Shown here one piece after another: positions 25,418-33,683 of a DNA stretch of 64,000 bases. Source of the DNA: Pseudonocardia oceani (GTDB lineage: Bacteria; Actinomycetota; Actinomycetes; Mycobacteriales; Pseudonocardiaceae); contig NZ_JADQDF010000001.1 of assembly GCF_019263585.2 (NCBI RefSeq), positions 1,798,001 to 1,862,000 of the forward strand, written 5' to 3'. Positions within the stretch are counted from its first letter, which is position 1. Each line of letters starts with the position of its first letter. The notes below the pieces were generated by a model. The model saw nothing but the letters and a program-made list of their open reading frames with translations. It was not told the DNA's origin and searched no databases. The translations under genes were made by a program, and so were the position numbers.

Positions 25418-26266
25418 GTGCTGACCCGACCCTTCCTCGGCTCCGTGGCGATCGCGCGGGGCCTGCTGACGCCCGGGGTGCTCCGCGGGCCGCGCTTCCG
25501 GCGCCTGTTCCCCGACGTCTACGTCCGCGCCGACCTCGAGGTCGACCTCGCGCTGCTGTCGGAGGCCGCGATCGTCCTCACCCGCGGGCGAGGGGTGCTC
25601 GGCGGGTGGTCGGCCGCCGAGGTGCTCGGGGCCTCGTGCGGTCCGCTCGGCGCGCCGGCCGAGATCGTGGTGCCGGGTCGGCGGCGGGCGCGGCCGGGGC
25701 TGGTCGTCCGCGAGGAGGTGCTGCCCGACGAGGAGGTCGTCGAGGTGGACGGGATGCGCTCCACGATCCCGCTCCGCGCGGCCTTCGACCTCGGGCGACG
25801 GCCACCGCTGGTCGAGGCGGTGGCGGCGGTCGACGCACTGGCGCGGGTGGGCCGGTTCGCGCCGCGCGACCTCGTCGCCTTCGGCTCCCGGCACCTCGGC
25901 GCGCCGGGGTCGCGGTTGCTCGCGGCGGCGGTCGCCCGGGCCGACGCGCGGTCGGGCTCACCGATGGAGACGCGCATCCGCCTGGCGCTGCTCGACGGCG
26001 GCCTGCCCGCGCCGGTGCTGCAGCACGTCGTCGGTCCGTACGAGCTCGACCTCGCCTACCCGGAGTTCCTGCTCGCCGTCGAGTACGACGGGCGCGACCA
26101 CCTGACCCAGGAGCGGGCGATGCGGGACCTCGTCCGGCAAGCGCACCTCTCGCGCCTGGGCTGGGACGTGCTCCGCTTCACCGCGGCCGACGTCCTGCTG
26201 CGCCCGCGGTCGGTGGCGGCCCGGGTGCGCTCCGAGCTCGTCCGCCGAGGGGCGCTCGCCGCGTGA
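25418..26266 (+). CDS. DUF559-type endonuclease-fold protein
   Basis: A 282-residue actinobacterial protein with an N-terminal winged-helix/AbiEi-like region (GLLTPGVLRGPRFRRLFPDVYV) and a C-terminal DUF559 very-short-patch-repair-like nuclease fold: ETRIRLALLDGGLPAPVLQ, ELDLAYPEFLLAVEYDGRDH and LGWDVLRFTAADVLLRP. The E...D-x-(E)-x-D pattern of PD-(D/E)XK nucleases is retained. These are numerous in mycobacteria and Pseudonocardiaceae, with unknown function; a toxin/antitoxin or DNA-defence role is only speculation. Start GTG 25418 has no clear ribosome site; GTG 25352 is an alternative. Confidence 0.75.
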   Translation: MLTRPFLGSVAIARGLLTPGVLRGPRFRRLFPDVYVRADLEVDLALLSEAAIVLTRGRGVLGGWSAAEVLGASCGPLGAPAEIVVPGRRRARPGLVVREEVLPDEEVVEVDGMRSTIPLRAAFDLGRRPPLVEAVAAVDALARVGRFAPRDLVAFGSRHLGAPGSRLLAAAVARADARSGSPMETRIRLALLDGGLPAPVLQHVVGPYELDLAYPEFLLAVEYDGRDHLTQERAMRDLVRQAHLSRLGWDVLRFTAADVLLRPRSVAARVRSELVRRGALAA

Positions 26267-26285
26267 GCGCCGGGCGGGCGAGCCG

Positions 26286-26831
26286 TCAGGCCGGCACCAG
26301 CCGCCGCCGGGCCGCCGCCACCATCTCCCGGACCGTGGGGCTGTCGGTGGGGAGGGCGTCGACCTGCCACCACCGCAGGTCGTCGGACTCGTCGCTGATC
26401 CGCTCCACCGCCCCCGCCGGCGCGCGCACCAGGAACCGGACGTCGAGGTGGTGGGTGGGGACGCCCAGCGAGCAGGTGATCGGGTGGACGTCGACGTGCA
26501 GCGGCACCGGGTCGATCGTCAGGCCCTCGATCCCCGACTCCTCGGTGGCCTCCCGCAGCGCCGCGGCGACCAGCGAGTCGTCGCCGGGCTCGCAGTGGCC
26601 GCCGAGCTGGATCCACCTGCCGACGCGCGGGTGCAGCGTCAGCAGGGTGTGCGTGCCGGCGGCGTCGAGCAGCAGCGCCGACGCGGTGAGGTGCCCCGGC
26701 TCGCACGACCGCTCGCACGCGTCGGGGCGGGCGGTGAGGAAGGCGAGCAGGGCGTGCTTGAGGCCGCGCTGGTCGGGGCTCTCGGGCTCCCACCCGCGCA
26801 GCTCCGCGGCGGCCATCGCGGCGGCTACCAC
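26286..26831 (-). CDS. NUDIX hydrolase next to fbiB
   Basis: A 181-residue Nudix protein. The box is [20 protein letters not shown] followed by EATEESGI, matching G-x5-E-x7-RExxEExG with small changes. A His in PLHVDVHPI and the [11 protein letters not shown] stretch resemble a Nudix subfamily common in actinobacteria. GTG 26831 overlaps the fbiB stop by 7 bases and has GGGGAG upstream, so it is probably the last gene of the fbiA-fbiB operon; ATG 26816 is an alternative. The substrate is unknown. Confidence 0.85.
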   Translation of the reverse strand: MVAAAMAAAELRGWEPESPDQRGLKHALLAFLTARPDACERSCEPGHLTASALLLDAAGTHTLLTLHPRVGRWIQLGGHCEPGDDSLVAAALREATEESGIEGLTIDPVPLHVDVHPITCSLGVPTHHLDVRFLVRAPAGAVERISDESDDLRWWQVDALPTDSPTVREMVAAARRRLVPA

Positions 26832-28168
26832 TCGACGAGCTCCCCGTCGCGCGCCGCCCGCGGCTCCAGCGGCTCCAGCGGGTGCCCGACGGCGATCGCG
26901 CCGAGCGGCTGCCAGTCGGGCGGGAGGTCGAGGACGCTGCGCACCACGTCGGGCGCGAAGATCGTCGATCCGACCCAGCAGGTCGCCAACCCCTCCGCCG
27001 CCAGCGCGACGAGCAGCGACTGCACCGCCGCCCCGCCCGCGACGGTGAACATCGTGCGCTCGCCGAGGCGGCGCGCCGAGTCGGGGTAGGTGTGCATGCC
27101 GTCGCCGGTGCGGAAGGCGAGGACGAGCTCGGGGGCGCGGCGCAGCAGGTCGCCGCGCGCCATCCGCCGGGACACCTCCTCATGCGGGCGCCCGTCGGCG
27201 GCGAGGTGCTCGCGCCAGCGGCGGGCCATGGCGTCGAGCAGCGCCTCGCGGCGCCCGCGCACGACCCCGAACCGGAACGGCGTGCTGTGGTGCGGCGCGG
27301 GCGCGGTCTGCGCGACGCCGACCGCGCGGCGCACCGCGGCGAGGTCGACCGGGGTGTCGGCGAAGTCGCGCGTGCTGCGCCGCAACAGCACCGCCTCCGA
27401 CCGCCCGCGGGCGATGGCCTCGTTCGTGCCGAGCCAGAACATGTCGTCGGCGACAGGGCGGACGAGGTCCCGTGCGGTCGACCCGTCGTCGACCGGGCTC
27501 ATCCCCCGCACCACCGCGACGGGGACGCCGCCGAGCTTGCCCTTCGCGAGGTCGGCGGCCGCGGCCAGCTCGTCGGCCATCGCCACCTGCGTGACGAGCA
27601 GCTCGTTGCCCTGGTCGTCGCTCTGCCCGTCGTAGCCGTGCAGCACGGCGATCCCGGCCGAGCCGATGGCGATGTCGGTCTGCCCGATCCGCCACGACCG
27701 CCCCAGGGTGTCGGTGACGACCACGGCCACCTCGACGCCGAGCAGCGCGCGCAGCTCCGACCGCAGCCGCGACGCGCTGGCGTCGGGGTCCGACGGCAGC
27801 AGCGCGAGCTCGTCGCGCCGCACGTTGGAGCCGTCGATCCCGGCCGCGGCCTGCACGATCCCGAGCTTGCCCACGACGATCGACGTCGGGCCGCGGCGCG
27901 CGACCACCCGCTCGGTCTCGGCGTCGATCAGCTCGCGGCGCAGCGCGTCGCGCTCGACCGGATCGGTGGGCGCGGCGACGAGCCGGCCCTCGACCTTGGA
28001 GAACACCTTGCTGGTGACGACGACGACGTCGCCGTCGGTGATCCACGGCGCGGCGGCGGCGAGCGTCGCCGCGAGGTCGTCGCCGGGGCGGAACTCGGGC
28101 AGCCCGCGGACGGGCCGCACGGTGATGCCGTCGTGCGCGGCGTGGTCGGACACCTCGCGCTCAGGCAC
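26825..28168 (-). CDS. fbiB: Bifunctional F420:gamma-L-glutamyl ligase / dehydro-F420 reductase FbiB
   Basis: Completes cofactor F420. The N-terminal half (about 1-245) is the GTP-dependent gamma-glutamyl ligase: [38 protein letters not shown] and [20 protein letters not shown]. The C-terminal half (about 250-447) is an FMN nitroreductase-like domain ([25 protein letters not shown]) that reduces dehydro-F420-0 in mycobacteria. The length of 447 matches M. tuberculosis FbiB. GTG 28168 overlaps the fbiA stop by 8 bases. The deaminated F420 product serves F420-dependent oxidoreductases elsewhere in the cell. Confidence 0.97.
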   Translation of the reverse strand: MPEREVSDHAAHDGITVRPVRGLPEFRPGDDLAATLAAAAPWITDGDVVVVTSKVFSKVEGRLVAAPTDPVERDALRRELIDAETERVVARRGPTSIVVGKLGIVQAAAGIDGSNVRRDELALLPSDPDASASRLRSELRALLGVEVAVVVTDTLGRSWRIGQTDIAIGSAGIAVLHGYDGQSDDQGNELLVTQVAMADELAAAADLAKGKLGGVPVAVVRGMSPVDDGSTARDLVRPVADDMFWLGTNEAIARGRSEAVLLRRSTRDFADTPVDLAAVRRAVGVAQTAPAPHHSTPFRFGVVRGRREALLDAMARRWREHLAADGRPHEEVSRRMARGDLLRRAPELVLAFRTGDGMHTYPDSARRLGERTMFTVAGGAAVQSLLVALAAEGLATCWVGSTIFAPDVVRSVLDLPPDWQPLGAIAVGHPLEPLEPRAARDGELVEW

Positions 28169-29117
28169 CCGCCAGCTCCACCGCGTCGCGCGCCATCTGC
28201 GCGGTCGCCTCGGTGCTCGACATCAGCAGCGGCACCGACCGGACCTCGACGCCGGGCACGTCGGCCGTCTCGCCGGAGTGCACCAGCCAGCCGTCGAGGA
28301 CGCCGCCGGCCGCGCGGGCGCCGTAGTGGCGGCCGACGGCCTCGGCCGTGGTGTCGACGCCGATCGCGGTCAGGCAGCGGTCGGCCATGCCGCGCAGCGG
28401 GCGGCCGCCGATGATCGGCGAGACGCCGACGACCTTCGCCGGGGACGCCGCCAGCGCCTCCCGGGCCCCGGGCACCTCCAGCAGCGTGCCGATGCTGACG
28501 ACCGGGTTCGACGGCGCCATCAGCACGACGTCGGCGCCGGTGATCGCGTCGCGGGCGGCGGGCAGGATCGTGGCCTCGTCGGCACCGATGCTCGCGAACC
28601 GGTGCGCGGGCAGCTCGCCCTTGTGCCGGATCCACCACTCCTGGAAGTGGATGGCCTTCTGCGCCTTCGGGCCGGTGGCCGGGTCGTCGACGACGACGTG
28701 GGTCTCGACGCGGTCGTCGGTGACCGGCAGCAGCGTGACGCCGGGCTGCCAGCGGTGGCACAGGGCCGCGGTGACGTCGGAGAGCGGGTAGCCCGCGCGC
28801 AGCATCCGCGAGCGGACGAGGTGCGTGGCGGTGTCCTTGTCGCCCAGGCCGAACCAGTCGGGGTCGGCCCCGTAGGCGGCGAGCTCGTCGCGCACCGACC
28901 ACGTCTCCCCCGCGTGCCCCCACCCGCGCTCGGGGTCGATGCCCCCGCCGAGGGTGTACATGCACGTGTCGAGGTCGGGGCAGATGCGCAGCCCGTGCAA
29001 CCAGATGTCGTCGCCGACGTTGACGACGGCGGTGATCTCGGCCTCGGGGTACGCGGCCCGGACCCCGACGAGGAACCGGGCGCCGCCGACCCCGCCGACC
29101 AGCACGGTGACCTTCAC
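28161..29117 (-). CDS. fbiA: Phospho-lactate/enolpyruvyl transferase FbiA (F420 biosynthesis)
   Basis: Transfers the 2-phospho-lactyl or enolpyruvyl moiety to Fo to make (dehydro-)F420-0. The 318-residue CofD-fold enzyme starts [20 protein letters not shown], with [31 protein letters not shown] [17 protein letters not shown], and [18 protein letters not shown] 29117 was chosen because the conserved GGVGG begins there. It is the first gene of fbiA-fbiB-NUDIX. In M. tuberculosis fbiA is divergent from whiB2, whereas here it faces toward it, so the pair is inverted relative to that arrangement. Confidence 0.97.
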   Translation of the reverse strand: MKVTVLVGGVGGARFLVGVRAAYPEAEITAVVNVGDDIWLHGLRICPDLDTCMYTLGGGIDPERGWGHAGETWSVRDELAAYGADPDWFGLGDKDTATHLVRSRMLRAGYPLSDVTAALCHRWQPGVTLLPVTDDRVETHVVVDDPATGPKAQKAIHFQEWWIRHKGELPAHRFASIGADEATILPAARDAITGADVVLMAPSNPVVSIGTLLEVPGAREALAASPAKVVGVSPIIGGRPLRGMADRCLTAIGVDTTAEAVGRHYGARAAGGVLDGWLVHSGETADVPGVEVRSVPLLMSSTEATAQMARDAVELAGA

Positions 29118-29157
29118 GCGTCGGAGCCTACAAGCCCCTCGGCGTGCCGCGGCCCCG

Positions 29158-30069
29158 TCACATCGCGCGGTAGTCGCGCGGGGAGAAGCGGGGGCCGAAG
29201 CGGGGGCGGCGGAAACCGCTGACCTCCACGTACCGCACCGCCCGCTGCCGCTGCGGGACGTAGGGCGCGAGGACGTCGAGCATCCCGGCGTCGTCGAGCG
29301 GGCGGCCGAGCAGCGCCCAGCCGACGACGGTGGGGATGTGGAAGTCACCGAAGCTGACGGCGTCGGGGTCGCCCCAGGCGCGCTGGGCCACCTCGGCGGC
29401 GGTCCAGACGCCGATGCCGGGGACGCGGCGCAGCAGCTCGCGGCCCTCGTGCCCGCCGAGCTCCGCGGCCTTCTCCAGGCGGTGGGCGACGGCGGCGCAG
29501 GCCAGGATCGCGCGCCGCCGCGCCGAGTCGACGCCCGCGCGGTGCCACTCCCAGTCGGGCACGGCCCGGATCTGGGCCGGGGTCGGCGGCACGCGCATGC
29601 CGTCGGGGACGGGGCCCGGCGCCGGGTCGCCGAAGCGCCGGCACAGCTCGCGCCACGACCGCCGCGCCTCGGTGCCGGTGACCTTCTGCTCCAGCACCGC
29701 CGGCACCAGCTGGTCCCACACCCGCCGCGAGCTGCCGAACCGCAGCCCGGGCAGGCGCCGGTGGGCGTCGGCGACGAGCGGGTGGTGCGCCACGAACTCC
29801 TCGGGCCGGTCGTCGGCCCCGAGCAGGGCGGGCAGCCCGTCGAGCGCCCACTGCGCCCCCGGGCCCCAGGCCAGCGCGCGCACCGCGCCGTCGGGCAGGC
29901 GGCGCAGGACCGTCGTCGCCGGGCCGTCGGGCGTGGTGCCGACCCGCCAGATCCCCTCGCCGGCCCGCTGGAACGTCGGGTCGCCCGCGCCGCGGCGCAG
30001 CGGGGCGAGGACGCCGGCGAGGTCGAGCGGGAAGTCCGGCGTCCACTCCCTCGCGAGGTGCTCAGGCAT
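29158..30069 (-). CDS. DNA-3-methyladenine glycosylase (AlkA-type, HhH-GPD)
   Basis: A 303-residue HhH-GPD superfamily base-excision glycosylase. The central domain includes VLEQKVTGTEARRSWREL, the helix-hairpin-helix LRRVPGIGVWTAAEVAQRAWG, and the catalytic Asp in SFGDFHIPTVVGW. An N-terminal domain (about 1-95) precedes it. It should excise alkylated bases such as 3-methyladenine. ATG 30069 overlaps the manC stop by 8 bases, so the gene is translated with manC although functionally unrelated. The 40-base gap downstream to the fbiA start has no recognised element. Confidence 0.88.
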   Translation of the reverse strand: MPEHLAREWTPDFPLDLAGVLAPLRRGAGDPTFQRAGEGIWRVGTTPDGPATTVLRRLPDGAVRALAWGPGAQWALDGLPALLGADDRPEEFVAHHPLVADAHRRLPGLRFGSSRRVWDQLVPAVLEQKVTGTEARRSWRELCRRFGDPAPGPVPDGMRVPPTPAQIRAVPDWEWHRAGVDSARRRAILACAAVAHRLEKAAELGGHEGRELLRRVPGIGVWTAAEVAQRAWGDPDAVSFGDFHIPTVVGWALLGRPLDDAGMLDVLAPYVPQRQRAVRYVEVSGFRRPRFGPRFSPRDYRAM

Positions 30070-31141
30070 CCGGGGAGAAGCGGATGCCGCTGACCTGCGC
30101 ATCGGGCCACACCCGGGCCCCTCCGCGCAGCTCGCAGCCGGATGCGACGACCGCGCGGTCACCCAGCACGGTGTCGACGACGACCGCGCCGTCGGCCACG
30201 CACGCGCCGGCCCCGACCACCGAGTCGACGACGACCGCCCCCGCCCCGACGACCGCCCCGTCGAACAGCATCGAGCCCTCGACCGACGCACCGGCGCCGA
30301 CCCGCGCGCCGCGCCCGACGGTGGACCCGCCCGACACCTTCGCCGACGGGTCGACCTGCGCGCCCTCGAGCACCAGCGCGTCGCCGACGGGTCCGGGGAG
30401 CGCGTCGGAGGGGGCGATGCCGCGGACGAGGTCGGCCGAGCCGTGCACCAGGTCGGCGGGGGTGCCCATGTCGCGCCAGTAGGCGGAGTCGACGTGTCCG
30501 GACACCCGGCGCCCCTGCGCGAGCAGCCCGGGGAACGTCTCGCGCTCCACCGACACCGCGCGCCCGGTGGGGATCGAGTCGATGACCTCGCGGCGGAAGA
30601 CGTAGCAGCCGGCGTTGATCTGGTCGGTCGGCGGGTCCTGCGTCTTCTCCAGGAAGGCGGTGACGCGGCCGTCGGCATCGGTCGGGACGCAGCCGAACGC
30701 GCGGGGATCGGGCACGCGCACCAGGTGCAGGGTGACGTCGGCCTCGGTGCGCCGGTGGGTGCCGACGACGGCGGTGAGGTCGGTGCCCGCGAGGACGTCG
30801 CCGTTGAACACCAGCACGTGCTCGGCGCTCAGGTGCCCGGCGACGTTGCGGATGCCGCCGCCGGTGCCCAGCGGCTCGTCCTCGACGACGTAGGTGAGGT
30901 CCAGCCCGAGCGCGGCGCCGTCCCCGAAGTGCTCGGAGAAGGTCTCGGCGAGGTAGCTGGTACCGAGCACGACGTGCCGCACCCCGGACGCGCGGATCCG
31001 CGAGAGCAGGTGCGCGAGGAACGGGACGCCGGCCGTCGGCAGCATGGGCTTGGGCGCGGACAGCGTGAGCGGGCGCAGGCGCGTGCCCTTGCCGCCCACC
31101 AGTACCACGGCCTCGACGTCGTGCATCGGGTCGGAACCCAT
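30062..31141 (-). CDS. manC: Mannose-1-phosphate guanylyltransferase (GDP-mannose pyrophosphorylase)
   Basis: Forms GDP-mannose from GTP and mannose-1-P. The 359-residue protein has an N-terminal nucleotidyltransferase domain (VVLVGGKGTRLRPLTLSAPKP; HVLVFNGDVLAG with the metal Asp; YWRDMGTPADLV) and a C-terminal left-handed hexapeptide repeat helix (about 250-355, VVDSVVGAGACVADGAVVV). It corresponds to Rv3264c. ATG 31141 is preceded by the end of the glycosyltransferase gene with 4 bases between. With ManA and ManB it completes the pathway from fructose-6-P to GDP-mannose inside this window. Confidence 0.95.
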   Translation of the reverse strand: MGSDPMHDVEAVVLVGGKGTRLRPLTLSAPKPMLPTAGVPFLAHLLSRIRASGVRHVVLGTSYLAETFSEHFGDGAALGLDLTYVVEDEPLGTGGGIRNVAGHLSAEHVLVFNGDVLAGTDLTAVVGTHRRTEADVTLHLVRVPDPRAFGCVPTDADGRVTAFLEKTQDPPTDQINAGCYVFRREVIDSIPTGRAVSVERETFPGLLAQGRRVSGHVDSAYWRDMGTPADLVHGSADLVRGIAPSDALPGPVGDALVLEGAQVDPSAKVSGGSTVGRGARVGAGASVEGSMLFDGAVVGAGAVVVDSVVGAGACVADGAVVVDTVLGDRAVVASGCELRGGARVWPDAQVSGIRFSPDA

Positions 31142-31145
31142 TGCG

Positions 31146-31787
31146 CTACCTCCTCCGGTCCTGCGCGTACCGGCGCAGGCCGCGATCGACGGGCTCCAGC
31201 ATGCCGGTCGCCGGACCCGGCCCGACGACGACCTCCGCCCCGGGCACGTGCAGGGACAGCCACCCGGCCCGGGCCAGGCGCGCGCCGAGGTCGACGGCGT
31301 CGAGCGGGCCGAGGTGGCGCGGGTCGAAGCCGTCGACGGACTCGAACGCCGCGCGCCGCAGCAGCACGCACTCCGCGGCCACCCAGCCGACCGGCGCGGT
31401 GTGCCGGGGCGCGCCCGACGGGATCCGGCCCCGCCGCACGTCGGCGGGGGTGGGCAGGGGCCCGGCCGAGGGCAGCACCGCGCCGTCGGCGCCGCGCAGG
31501 AGCGGCCCGACCGCGCCGGCGCGGGGGTGCCGCCCGGCCGCGGCGACCAGGGCGTCGACCGCCTCGGGGCCGGGCACGGCGCGGGGGTCGAGGACCAGCA
31601 CCGCGTCGACGCCGGACGGCAGCGCCGCGACACCGCGGTTCACCGCCGCCGCGCGCGCGAGCTCCTCGCCGACCGCGACGACCCGGGCGCCGGGCGCCTG
31701 CGCCCCGTCCGCGGTGACGACGACGAGCGGCCCGGGGAGCTCCGGGGCGGTGCGGGGCGCTCCCCAGGTGACGACGCCGATCTCCAC
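31146..31787 (-). CDS. GT2-like glycosyltransferase at the wbbL position, shortened N-terminus
   Basis: A 213-residue GT-A glycosyltransferase located where mycobacteria have the rhamnosyltransferase wbbL. Core features: RAAAVNRGVAALPSG, VLVLDPRAVPGPEAVDAL, GWVAAECVLLRRAAFESVDGF and the acidic DAVDLGARLARAGW. It lacks much of the N-terminal nucleotide-binding region (typical GT2 rhamnosyltransferases are ~270-300 residues) and the usual EDVDLC is DAVDLG, so activity is in doubt. GTG 31787 lies 10 bases after a TPR-type gene, and manC follows 4 bases on. It may be a wbbL orthologue or a degenerate paralogue. No rmlD is present nearby. Confidence 0.7.
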   Translation of the reverse strand: MEIGVVTWGAPRTAPELPGPLVVVTADGAQAPGARVVAVGEELARAAAVNRGVAALPSGVDAVLVLDPRAVPGPEAVDALVAAAGRHPRAGAVGPLLRGADGAVLPSAGPLPTPADVRRGRIPSGAPRHTAPVGWVAAECVLLRRAAFESVDGFDPRHLGPLDAVDLGARLARAGWLSLHVPGAEVVVGPGPATGMLEPVDRGLRRYAQDRRR

Positions 31788-31797
31788 GCGGGAGACC

Positions 31798-32640
31798 CTA
31801 GTCGTCGGCCGGATCCAGCCCGTCGAGCTCCGCCAGGGTGTCGGCGGCGACGCGGTCACCGGTGTCGGCGGCGACCTGGAGGAACTCGCGGGCGTCGTCG
31901 GGGCGTCCGACGTCGAGCAGGAAGCGGCCCATCGTGTACGCCCACCCCGGCTCGGAGTGCCGGCGCGCCTCGGCGAACTCGGCCTGCGCGCCGAGCACGT
32001 CACCGCGCTGGGTGAGCAGGAACTGGCCGAACGCCGTGTGCGCCCGCAGCGCCCCCAGCTCCCCCGCCTCCCGGAACAGCACCTCGGCCTCGTCGAGCTC
32101 CGCCTGGGCCGACCGCACCTCGGCCAAGGCCAGGACGGTGTCGGGCCGGGCCGGGTCGAGGTACTGCTCGGCGGCGTCCGCCGCGGCGGGCAGGTCGCCG
32201 GCCTCCAGGTGCAGGGCGACGAGGTTGGCCGGCGCGAGCGGGTCGCCCTCCTCGGCGGCGCGGGCGAGCACGAGGATCCCCTCGGCGAGGCGGCCCTCGT
32301 CGCGCAGCAGGATGCCCAGGTCGTTGGCCGCGGCGACCTCGCCCGAGTGGATCGCCAGCCGCAGCGCGTCCTCGGCCCGCTCCCGGTCGCCGATCTCGCT
32401 GAGCGCCACCCCCAGCGGCCCGGCGAACCGCACGTGCCCCTGCGCCACCAGCGGCGCGAGCCACTCGGCCGCGGCGTGCCAGCTCCCGCTGTCGAGGTAG
32501 GCCCGGACCAGCAGGTCGGGCGCCGACGGCTCCCCCGAGGCGACGGCCTGGCGCAGCACGTCGACGGCCTCCAGCGGGCGGCCGGCCTCCAGCAGCGCGG
32601 CGCCCTCCGCGGCGAGCGGCTCGACCGGGAGCGACGTCAT
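31798..32640 (-). CDS. TPR/Sel1-like repeat protein
   Basis: A 280-residue, almost entirely helical protein made of about eight degenerate tetratricopeptide-type repeats (for example GDRERAEDALRLAIHSGE, EGILVLARAAEEGDPLAPAN, AQAEFAEARRHSEPGWAY). No signal peptide or membrane helix, so cytoplasmic. TPR scaffolds mediate protein contacts; the partner is unknown. It is co-oriented with and 10 bases upstream of the GT2-like gene and manC, suggesting one operon. The ATG at 32640 has GAGGAGG-like GAGGAGGTTCC upstream. Confidence 0.75.
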   Translation of the reverse strand: MTSLPVEPLAAEGAALLEAGRPLEAVDVLRQAVASGEPSAPDLLVRAYLDSGSWHAAAEWLAPLVAQGHVRFAGPLGVALSEIGDRERAEDALRLAIHSGEVAAANDLGILLRDEGRLAEGILVLARAAEEGDPLAPANLVALHLEAGDLPAAADAAEQYLDPARPDTVLALAEVRSAQAELDEAEVLFREAGELGALRAHTAFGQFLLTQRGDVLGAQAEFAEARRHSEPGWAYTMGRFLLDVGRPDDAREFLQVAADTGDRVAADTLAELDGLDPADD

Positions 32641-32689
32641 GGAACCTCCTCGTTGGGGTGGCCCATGCTGTCAGCTCGCGCGGTCGTCG

Positions 32690-33517
32690 TCACCCTCCGT
32701 AGGTAGCGATCACCCTGCGGTAGGCCATTCGGCGGAGCGACTCGGGCACCAGCCGGTACCCGCCGCGTACGACGACGTTGCGGGCGAACTGCCCGCGCGA
32801 GGTGAAGCCGAGCTCCCGGAAGCGTCGCTGCACCGCGAGCTCGGCGCGCAGCTGGCCCAGACCGCCGCGCCGCGCGTAGGCCCCGGCGCCCACCCGGTAC
32901 TTGACGAGCGGCTCGGCCACGTTGGCCACCCGCGCCCCCGCGACGAGCATCTTCGCCCAGAGCAGGTAGTCCTCCATGAGCGCGAAGTCGCTGTAGCCGC
33001 CGACCGCGCGCACGAGGTCGCGCCGGTAGACGACGGTCGGGTGGTTGAACGGGTCGGCGAAGCGGGCGCGGACCGCGATGTCGTGGGCGTCGACGGGCGG
33101 GGTGCGCAACCCGACGATCTCGTCGGGGTCGTCGCCGAACTCCTGCAGGCCCGAGCCGACCAGGTCGACGCCCGACTCGATGATCGGCAGCTGGACGGCG
33201 AACCGGTGCGGCAGCGAGAGGTCGTCGGCGTCCATCCGCGCGACGACGTCGTGCGCGCAGGCCTCGAGCCCGGCGTCGAGCGCGGGGCCCAGGCCGTCGT
33301 TGCGGTCGAGCTCCAGGACGTCGACGGGCACGGGGCTCTCCGCGGCCAGCCGCGTGATCGTCGCCTCCAGCGCCGGCGGCACCGGACCGTCACGCACGAT
33401 GACGACGTGGTCGGGCCGACGGATCTGGTCCTGCACGCTCGACCGGAACGCCTCGGTGAGGAAGTCGGGCCGGTCACCGGCCCAGACCGGCAACAACAGC
33501 GAGAACTGCTCGGCCAC
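32690..33517 (-). CDS. GT2-family glycosyltransferase
   Basis: A 275-residue GT-A enzyme of family 2. N-terminal FSLLLPVWAGDRPDFLTEAF, metal-binding DxD in VVARMDADDLSLPHRFAVQL, and the catalytic-base region SDFALMEDYLLWAKMLVAG are intact; it resembles amylovoran/galactosyl-type glycosyltransferases. Start GTG 33517 has GGAGGAACC upstream; the ATG at 33592 in the same frame is less likely. Acceptor and donor are unknown. A cell-envelope role is inferred from the neighbouring manC, GT2-like and LCP genes. Confidence 0.85.
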   Translation of the reverse strand: MAEQFSLLLPVWAGDRPDFLTEAFRSSVQDQIRRPDHVVIVRDGPVPPALEATITRLAAESPVPVDVLELDRNDGLGPALDAGLEACAHDVVARMDADDLSLPHRFAVQLPIIESGVDLVGSGLQEFGDDPDEIVGLRTPPVDAHDIAVRARFADPFNHPTVVYRRDLVRAVGGYSDFALMEDYLLWAKMLVAGARVANVAEPLVKYRVGAGAYARRGGLGQLRAELAVQRRFRELGFTSRGQFARNVVVRGGYRLVPESLRRMAYRRVIATYGG

Positions 33518-33683
33518 CGCCGGTTCCTCCGCCTCTCCCTGGTGGTCACGTTCGGTAAGTGGGCGGTGCGCGGCCGCGATCACCCGCGACACGCCCGCAG
33601 CCTCCCGCGAGGCCGCGCCCGATGCTGCACCCTAGAGAGCCGGAGACACCGGGCACGCCGTCGGGGATGGAGCGAGGTGGAGC

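Noticed and set aside
33518..33592. An upstream start of the GT2 gene at 33592
   Set aside because: The GTG at 33517 has a far better ribosome site (GGAGGAACC) and fits the start of the GT2 fold.
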